Notes under the pieces: model-generated
Databases searched by the model: none
The model's input: the letters and a program-made list of their open reading frames with translations, nothing else
Told to the model about the DNA's origin: nothing
Program-made: the position numbers and the translations under genes
From: Tridacna crocea
Taxonomy: Eukaryota; Mollusca; Bivalvia; Cardiida; Cardiidae
NCBI GenBank assembly: GCA_943736015.1
Contig: OX031062.1
Coordinates: 3,826,501 to 3,890,500 of the forward strand
Direction: 5' to 3'
Length of the DNA stretch: 64,000 nt
Part shown: in pieces, positions 57,130-64,000 of the stretch
Layout: each line of letters starts with the position of its first letter
How positions within the stretch are numbered: position 1 is the stretch's first letter

Positions 57130-58243
57130 AAGACTTCAAACATGATATACATGTCATGTATAACTCACGTTAAAAACTTTCACATAAAAGACTGTGGCTA
57201 CAAGCATGATCCTACAATATCATGCAAAACTCACAAAATGAAACAATCACATAATGGACTTTGGATTCAAACATGATACTACAATATCGTGCACTACTCA
57301 TGAAATGAAACTTTCACATAAAGGACTTCGGCCACAAACATGCAACTACAATGTCATGTACTACTCACATAAAAGACTTTGGCTTCAAACATGCTACTAC
57401 ACTGTCATGTGCTTCTTACAAAATGAAACTTTCACACAAAAGACTGTGGCTTCAAGTATGCTACTACAATGTTATATACTACTCATGAAATGAAATTTTC
57501 ACTTAAAAGACTGACTTCAAACATTATACTACAATGTCATGAACTGTTCACAAAATGAAACATTCACATGAAACACTTTGGCTTCAAGCATGTTACTACA
57601 ATGTTATATTCTACCCACGAAATAAAACTTTCAAACATGTTACTACAATGTCATATACTACTTAGAAAATGAAGCTTTCACATAAAAGACTGTGGCTTTA
57701 AACATGTGATTACAATGTCATGTAATATTCACAAAATGACATTTTTATATAAAAGACTTTTGCTTCAAACATCATACAACAATTTCATGTTCTACTCACA
57801 AAATGAAAATTTCACATAAAAAAACTTTGGCTTCATACATGATACTACAATGTCATGTACTTCTTACCAAATGAAACTTTCATTTAACTCTTTGCCAAAT
57901 GACAAAATTTTAGACTGGTCTAAATTGAAAGCATTTGCAGACAACAAAATAAATGTGACTAAAGAATTGAAATTTGTTTGAGAAAACATCATGGGAGAAA
58001 GGAGAAAATTCTAGTTACCAGCATTTCCAGGTTACCAAGTTTCTTTCACAGGGGTGTCAAAAGTCGGGATTGTGTGGTAAAGGGTTAAAAGACTTTGGCT
58101 TCAAAAATGACACTAGAATGTCATGCACTACTCACGAACTGGAACTTCTAAGCATGATACATGTACTACAATGTCATGTACTATATACAAAATGAAACTT
58201 TCACATAAAAGACTTTGGCTCTAAACATAATATTACAACTCAC
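57130..58243. repeat. 67-bp satellite abutting a splice donor
   Basis: The unit reads roughly CATGATACTACAATGTCATG, TACTACTCACAAAATGAAAC, TTTCACATAAAAGACTTTGG, CTTCAAA. About 14 units are visible, interrupted by a MITE at 57884-58088. The last unit contains the ACTCAC that is the exon donor (GTGAGT on the minus strand), and several other units keep the same hexamer. Confidence 0.88.
57884..58088 (-). mobile_element. TTAA MITE, A type, inserted in the 67-bp array
   Basis: The satellite reads CTTTCATTTAA before and TTAAAAGACTTTGG after, so removing the MITE plus one TTAA restores a unit. The core is shortened (TTCTAGTTACCAGC). Confidence 0.9.
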
Positions 58244-58321
58244 TGTATGCTTTAGTTCTTCCAGGACAGATACCATCCAACTGATGTTGTAGAAATTACC
58301 CTCACTGTTGCCCCAAATTGC
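58244..58321 (-). CDS. Unrecognised gene, internal 78-nt exon
   Basis: The exon is exactly 26 codons, phase 0 at both ends, flanked by acceptor TTACTTTTAG and donor ACA|GTGAGT. It encodes AIWGNSEGNFYNISWMVSVL followed by EELKHT, with an NIS sequon and an amphipathic helix-like end. The 67-bp satellite at 57130-58243 begins directly at its donor. I do not recognise the family. The residues look like a helical-repeat or all-alpha protein, and the next exon continues in frame as EVFISRI. Confidence 0.68.
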
Positions 58322-58392
58322 CTAAAAGTAAAAAACAAAATTCATATTATTCTGTGCACCTAATCATCCTTTTATAAAACAATTTATATTTC

Positions 58393-58610
58393 AGTGACCC
58401 TAAGGAAGAAAATAAATTTTGAGAAAACATTGCAGGAAAAGGAGAAAATGATGGTTACCAGCATTTTCTCCTTTATCTACAATGTTCTCTACCTTTCAAA
58501 ACACACAAAACCCATACTCCGACATTTGAGTTGCATCTTAACTGTCATTTGCAAATACTTTTAATTTGGAGAAGGATAAAAAATTTTCCTTTGGTACAGA
58601 ATCATAAGTT
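58393..58610 (+). mobile_element. TTAA MITE, diverged
   Basis: GACCCTAAGGAAG, core GATGGTTACCAGC, and ATACTTTTAATTTGGAG. Confidence 0.65.
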
Positions 58611-58853
58611 AATAATTCCGCAGACAACTTCTCAGCTTGAGTAGTAGACCAAAGTTCAAAACATGCAGGCAAAAGCAGAAACTGCAACTAATAAGCAACT
58701 GCTCCTTCTCCTACAATTTTCTCAAATTTTCTCTATTGTGTAAGATGGTGGCATCCTTTTTTCTCACCGTATTCTCTAATAGCTATCAATGACAGTAGCA
58801 TACAAACTAATGATAGGATTTGAAATCAAAATAATACCTTTCTAAAAATCTCT

Positions 58854-59073
58854 TTAACTCTTTACCAAAGACCAAATTTGAAACTTATTCTAACTGAAAG
58901 CATTTGCAGATGACATGATAAACTTGACTCAAGCAATGAAATTTGTTAACAAGAAGGTAGAAAATATTGTAGGAAAAGGAGAAAATGCTGGTACCAGCAT
59001 TTTCTCCTTTTTCCACAATGTTTTCAAAAGCCTTCTTTTTCAAGGCCATAAAAAGTCAGCATTGTGTGGGAGA
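58854..59073 (-). mobile_element. TTAA MITE, A type
   Basis: The core is GCTGGTACCAGC (one dinucleotide short) and the right TTAA is lost. Confidence 0.82.
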
Positions 59074-59398
59074 AAGATATAGATTCTCACTTTCAAAAAT
59101 ATGAAAAAATATTTCCAGCCATATAAAATCTATTCACAAATCCTACATTACTGATAAAGAGCTGGGCATGAGCCTGGTTTCATTTTCTGCAACAATTACC
59201 TTCATGTAAGTCTGACGTCTGACTTTTTTTTTTCAATCTTTTTCACTTATTGATGTTTTAAATTTAGATGGTTATTAACCAATCTTATCAGGCAGCCTTT
59301 GACAGAAAGTAACAGCATTCCACTGGAATTGACAACAAATTTACCAAATACATGTACCATCTTGTAAGCTTTGAACATGTGTCTTGCTTCAACAAACT

Positions 59399-59626
59399 TT
59401 AACCCATTACCACACAATTCCTACTTTTGACGACCCTGAGAAAGAACCCTTTAGAAAACATTGTGGGAAAAGGAGAAATGCTGGTAACCAACATTTTCTC
59501 CTTTTCCCACAATGTTTTCTACCCTTCACAAAACAAATTTCAAATTTTCTGTCACTTTTATTTTGTTGTCTGCAAATGCTTTCAAATTGGACCAGTCTAA
59601 AATTTTGTCGTTTGGTAATGTGTTAA
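59399..59626 (+). mobile_element. TTAA MITE, A type, full length
   Basis: The core has CTGGTAACCAACA, a single mismatch. Confidence 0.92.
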
Positions 59627-59683
59627 TTTCATCCAGTGCAATTTTAAAGTTGTTCCCAAAGTGCAAACAAAGAAATTGGCTGT

Positions 59684-59890
59684 TTAATTCTGTACCAAAC
59701 GACAAAGTTTTGAACTGGACCAAAATTCAAAAAAGCATCTAAAGACAACAAATTAGATCTTGTTATTATGATGATTCTGGGCTTTGATAGGGCAGAAAAT
59801 ATTATCTGTATTTTCTCCTTTTTCCACAATGTATACTATAGACTTCTTTCTCAGAGTCTTTAGAGTCTGGATTATGTGGCAAAGAGTTAA
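59684..59890 (-). mobile_element. TTAA MITE, A type, core deleted on the left
   Basis: GGGCAGAAAATATTATC precedes TGTATTTTCTCC; the ends are good. Confidence 0.75.
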
Positions 59891-60108
59891 CCCTGCTTAA
59901 CACTTATATATGTAATCCTATATTTTAATATTCCTGGAGAAGAAAGAGATTCAAAAACACTGTAGGAAAAGATGTAAATGCTGGTCCTTTTCTCCTAATG
60001 TTTTTTTCTCGTTGAAAGACAATAATCAAACATGTAAGATTTAACTACATGTATTTTCTTATCTGCAAATGCCTTCAATTTGGACAAGTCTAAACTGGTA
60101 AAAGGTGT
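59887..60108 (+). mobile_element. TTAA MITE, diverged, shares TTAA
   Basis: AATGCTGGTCCTTTTCTCC marks the core remnant; CTTCAATTTGGACAAGTC is kept. Confidence 0.6.
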
Positions 60109-60361
60109 GTCATGCCATTTTAATAAGAAACTTTAAATAACCATCTGATAGTGTGAAAACTGTCAAGTGAGTTGTGTGAAATAAACAACATAATTACTGA
60201 CAAACTTCAGTAAGGATTCTAAACTCTATGATGCAATTCAAAAAAGTAACCAAAATGGAACAACAATATTTTTAACTAAAGACAATCTCATCTGCCATTT
60301 CACCCAATACTGAATAAACTATTGAATTGAATTGAACTGAAAACTCATCAGAGTCACTTAC

Positions 60362-60394
60362 AGCACATGCAGCTTCATTTTGGATTAAAAATGT
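60362..60394 (-). CDS. Unrecognised gene, internal 33-nt exon (candidate)
   Basis: This is the most upstream exon I could place for the gene that ends at 51090. It is bounded by a good acceptor (GGTTAATTTTTCAG) and donor (GTAAGTGAC) and encodes TFLIQNEAACA if read in phase 0. That joins in frame to the exon at 58244-58321. It is short, so its support rests on the splice sites and on phase agreement. The exon before it is not identified in the remaining 3.6 kb of the window. Confidence 0.5.
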
Positions 60395-60471
60395 CTGAAA
60401 AATTAACCACAAAATATTCAAAAAAAGAAAAAAATGAAATTGAAATGAGCCTTACAATGTTAAAAAGAGGT

Positions 60472-61791
60472 TTAACTCTTTACAAAAAAACAACAAGAGC
60501 TTCACAAAGCGGCGCATATACGCCCGAAGGGGCTTGTCAGTGAAATGAGTTGAAATGACGGAAAGGCCATGAATAAAGAGTAGTTAATCTCCATTATATG
60601 TGAAAATTGTTAAAGGGCAATAGCTAAAAAACGAAAGGTGGCACAGTTACAAATCTTGTGAATTGTTGTTCTCCACAAGGTGTTCTATCAGTCTGGAAAG
60701 GTTCCAGATGATAGCTTTTATATTTCAGAAATTATGGAATTCAAAGAGAAAACTAACAAAGGGCAATAACTAAAAAAGAAGGATGGCAGAGTTATGGTTC
60801 TTGTGCAGTGCACTTCTTCATAATGTGTTCTATTTGTCTTTGAAGTTTCAAGATGATAGGTTTTAAAGTTTGGGAGTTATGGCCTGGACAAAAATTCAAA
60901 CTGAAAATTAACAAAGGGCAATAACTAAAAAAATAAAGGTCGCAGAGTTATAGTTCATCTGCACTGCACTTCTCCATAATGTGTTCTATCAGCATATGAA
61001 GTTGCAAGTTATTAGCTTTTATAGTTTGGAAGTTATGGCCTGGACAAAAATTCAAACTGAAAATTAACAAAGGGCAATAACTCAAAAAATAAAAGTGGCA
61101 GAGTTATGGTTCATGTGCACTGCACTTGTCCATAATGGGTTCTATCAGAGTATGAAATTGCAAGTTATTATCTTTTATAGTTTGGAATTTATGGCCTGGA
61201 CAAAAATTCAAACTGAAAATTAACAATGGGCAATAACTCAAAAAATAAAAGTGGCAGAGTTATGTTTCATGTGCACTGCCCTTCTCCATAATGTGTTCTA
61301 TCAGTGTATGTAGTTTCAATTTGATACCTTTTATGGTATGGAAGTTATGGCCTGAACAAAAATTCAAAGTGAAAAGTTGGTTATTTCAGAAATCAAGGGC
61401 AGATTATTTTGGAACGCAAACAGTAATCAAAATTCCAAGACCCAGGTGCACAACTAGACATCATGGAGATTCATTGTGGCAAGTTTCAAATAATTCCGAT
61501 GAAAACTGTAGGAGGAGTTGCACACACAAGAAATTGCTAACGGACGGACGGACGACCGGGGGTATAACACAATACGACCCTTTGGGCGTATAACAACAAT
61601 GTAGACCAGTGCAAACTGAAAGCATTTGCATGCAACAACATAATTATGGCTCAAAAATTAAAATCTGTCTTAGGAAGGGTAGAACACATTGTAAGAAAAG
61701 GAGAAAATGCTGGTTACCAGCATTTTCTCCTTTTTCTTCAAAAGGCTTCTTTCTCAGTCAGGAAAAGTCAGAATTGTGTGGTAAAGAGTAA
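60472..61791 (-). mobile_element. TTAA MITE split by the 1.1-kb GGACGG element
   Basis: TTAACTCTTTACAAAAAAAC resumes after the insert as AACAATGTAGACCAG; the core GCTGGTTACCAGC follows near 61710. Confidence 0.75.
60492..61594. mobile_element. Molluscan-type repeat with hairpin ends and 158-bp internal repeats
   Basis: The left end carries CATATACGCCCGAAGGGG and the right end the inverted counterpart CCCTTTGGGCGTATAAC. Inside, the phrase ATTAACAAAGGGCAATAACT recurs near 60751, 60906, 61065 and 61216. GGACGGACGGACGACC lies near the right end, a motif common in molluscan interspersed repeats. The element interrupts a TTAA MITE (60472-60490 and 61591-61791). No protein-coding capacity is seen and the class is unknown. 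Confidence 0.7.
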
Positions 61792-61800
61792 ATGAATCTC

Positions 61801-62028
61801 TTAACTCTTTACCAAACGACAAAATTGTAGACCAGTCCAAACTGAAAGCATTTCCAGGCAACAACATAAGTATGGCTCAAAAATTGAAATTTGTCTTGGG
61901 AAGGGTAGAAATCATTGAGGAAAAGAAGAAAATGTTGGTTACCAGTATTTTCTCCTTTTCATACAATGTTTTCGAAAGGCTTGTTCCTCCGGCTCTTTAA
62001 AAGTCAGGATTGTTTGGTAAAGAGTTAG
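61801..62028 (-). mobile_element. TTAA MITE, A type
   Basis: The internal stretch CAACAACATAAGTATGGC is nearly the same as in the split copy just left, so the two may be a local duplication. Confidence 0.85.
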
Positions 62029-62169
62029 TACACCTATCCAGGCTGACCAGAATCCAAATATTTTGCTTTTCTGATTGTCAAAGGACATTCTACCTCCAGA
62101 TTCAGCCAGTTACACAAAATAGACTTTATGGATCTAAAATTATGTGATGACTGGCTTTGTCCAATGTAT

Positions 62170-62398
62170 TTAACTCATTACCACACAATCCCTACTTCTG
62201 ACGCCCCTGAGAAAGAAGCCTTTTGAAAACACTGTAGGAAAAGGAGAAAATGCTGGTAACCAGCATTTTCTCCTTTTCCCACAGTGTTTTCTACCCTTCC
62301 CAGAACAAATTTCAATTTTTCAGTCACCTTTATTTTGTCGTCTGCAAATGCTTTCAATTTGAACCAGTCTAAAATTTTGTCGTTTGGTAATGGGTTAA
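62170..62398 (+). mobile_element. TTAA MITE, A type, full length
   Basis: It lies between TTAA sites, and the core is nearly perfect (one GTAGG/CCCAC mismatch). Confidence 0.92.
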
Positions 62399-63697
62399 TT
62401 TCCTTTTTGCCAGAGCATTGGTCATAGCATCCTTGTTGACTGAGTTTCGATTCATGCTGTAATCGACCCTGGGTTATTTGGCTGGCGTTTTCTTGTTCTC
62501 ATGAATTATTCATGAAGCATTTTGAATGGTAATCTCAGTTTTTCTTTGAGAAAATTTTCATTACAAATATGCCATCATTTCTATTTCTAGTGACTGACAA
62601 AATGAAATTGCCCTCCCTACAAGAGAGAATGAATAAGTTATCTATCTTTTTGATTGGCTATAAGGGTACTTTCCAACCATATGAATATTCATAGGAAACG
62701 AAGATTTGCTAGTCAATTTTCCCAGGGGTAATGCATGGAGAGTAACATAATGAATAAACCTGGGTTCCGAGGATGTGGTCATAGATAGTGCCAACATAAC
62801 ATTAACTTCACTTAAATGTGCAGCAACATTCATAAATATTGAATTTAAACATTTCAGACAATTTCACGATTCTTACCGAATGTCCCTGAAATTAATCATC
62901 AACATGACTTTACACTTCTTTTATAAGTACAAACTTAAAAAAAAGTATGAATGATAATACATGTTGTTGGCTTTTTATGGTTAAAAGGGATGTAATCTTT
63001 ACTGATTTAGACTAGATTTTTATCACATAACCTCCCTTGTTTTCAATGTAACATACCCACTATGAATATTCTCTTGTCTTATCCACATTTTAGTATCACA
63101 ATTATGTGACCTCATTGTTGACGTCATTTTGTACGTATTTCATGGTTATATGGATATTACTGCAAGTCCATCTATAGGTGGTTTTACATCTATCTATCTA
63201 TTATTTCCGAAATAATATGTGATAAACAGAATTTGACATTCTGTGGCAATGAAGAAAAAATTCAATAAATTTGCCAAGAAAACAATGTTATTCTGCTTGC
63301 CAAAAACTCCCTTTCATTCTAGGAAAAAGAAATGATCAAAATAGCATTTTGTCAAGCGTCTTTCTGAAAAAGATATACTGATATGGCTTCTTGATACTTT
63401 TGCATTTTAGTTTACAGACACAGAGGCAAAATAAAAATGTTCAATTGATCAACTGGTCATAGCAGCTTTTAAATTCTATTCAATAAAAAGAATCAAACAT
63501 TTTCATAATAATAGGCATAACAAATAATATGCAAAAGAATAACACTGCTTTGCAAAACCAATCAGATAATAAATATTGTAATGAATGAACGAATGAATGT
63601 TGTTTTATGGTCATCCCTATCTACTCAAAAACTATATAGCTAAAATTATGATAAAAATATTTGAACAAAAATGTTGCATTCATAGTAAAGAGTCTTT
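62399..63697. other. Longest repeat-poor stretch of the right end
   Basis: AT-rich, with no exon recognised; upstream exons of the minus-strand gene could lie here but I could not place any. Confidence 0.45.
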
Positions 63698-63993
63698 TAC
63701 CCTTTTCCAAACAATCTCTAGTTTTAACAACCCTAAGAAGTAGGCATTTTGAAAACATCGTGGGAAAAGGAGAAAATGCTGGTAACCAGCATTTTCTCCT
63801 TTTCCAAGAAGTAGGCAATTTGAAAACATCGTGGGAAAAGAAGAAAATGCTGGTAACCTGCATTTTCTCCTTTTCCAACAATGTTTTTCTACATTATCTT
63901 GCACAAATCTCACCATTTGTATCATAAAAATTTTGTTGTCTGTAAGAGCTTTGGAATTGGACTGCCTAAAATATTCTTGTTTGGAAAAGAGTA
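63698..63993 (+). mobile_element. TTAA MITE with duplicated core
   Basis: The core palindrome occurs twice in tandem (about 63749-63805 and 63822-63887), joined by AAGAAGTAGGCA. The ends resemble type C. Confidence 0.8.
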
Positions 63994-64000
63994 AAATAAG

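Noticed and set aside
62870-62900. Candidate upstream exon of the minus-strand gene (GGACATTCG|GTAAGAAT)
   Set aside because: Only nine bases lie between the possible acceptor and donor, and longer readings hit stops.

Overview
The window looks like gene-poor, AT-rich, repeat-saturated nuclear DNA of an animal, most likely a bivalve mollusc. The evidence is spliced exons with GT-AG borders, a rhodopsin-type receptor exon, tRNA-headed SINEs with the base-rich body typical of molluscs, GGACGGAC-type molluscan repeats and very many short palindromic transposons. Several hairpin families remind me of dreissenid mussels (zebra or quagga mussel); that is from memory and is untested. I see no prokaryotic operon, rRNA, CRISPR array, viral genome or intact transposase.

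Only two host genes can be supported, both on the minus strand. One is exon 1 of a class A peptide-type GPCR (14536-14962), ending at a splice donor at the start of TM3; no later exon was found in the 14.5 kb to its left. The other is the 3' end of an unrecognised gene. Four exons with compatible phases (60362-60394, 58244-58321, 53001-53182, 51090-51216) give about 140 codons ending in a stop. Two decayed tandem copies of its last exon lie just downstream (50745-50830 and 50898-51005). Its introns are filled with satellites and MITEs.

The rest is repeats. One TTAA-targeting MITE family, about 230 bp long, has nearly 70 recognisable copies or pieces and covers roughly a fifth of the window. 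Each copy has about 12-15 bp inverted ends and a central near-perfect palindrome with arms of about 33 bp. Three subfamilies differ in ends and core: A core GCTGGTAACCAGC, B core TTGCTCGTGACGAGCAA with a CATAGATACTCATTTC end, and C with GGGAAAGGGTTAA ends. In these notes '+' means the copy begins with the ACCACACAATCCC end (A), the CCCAAACAAGCCC end (C) or the CATAGATACTC end (B). Nested insertions at 41575-42080 and 57884-58088 expose the empty sites and support the TTAA duplication.

Layout: 1-2.3 kb sparse MITEs; 2.3-4.3 kb a 27-bp minisatellite open on both strands; 4.7-12.6 kb MITEs of several families, a 200-bp tandem array and foldback elements; 12.6-16 kb the GPCR exon and flanks; 17.3-20.4 kb a 46-bp satellite; 21.4-21.9 kb SINE heads; 22.4-25.2 kb a unit bounded by 26-bp inverted repeats and carrying about ten copies of a GTAACGTAATTCAC motif; 25.3-31 kb hairpin MITEs; 31.3-33.04 kb an element with arms of about 400 bp; 33.2-35.4 kb further foldbacks; 36.4-50.5 kb dense MITEs, SINEs and nested insertions; 50.6-60.4 kb the unknown gene with its 43-bp and 67-bp intronic arrays; 60.5-64 kb more nested repeats.
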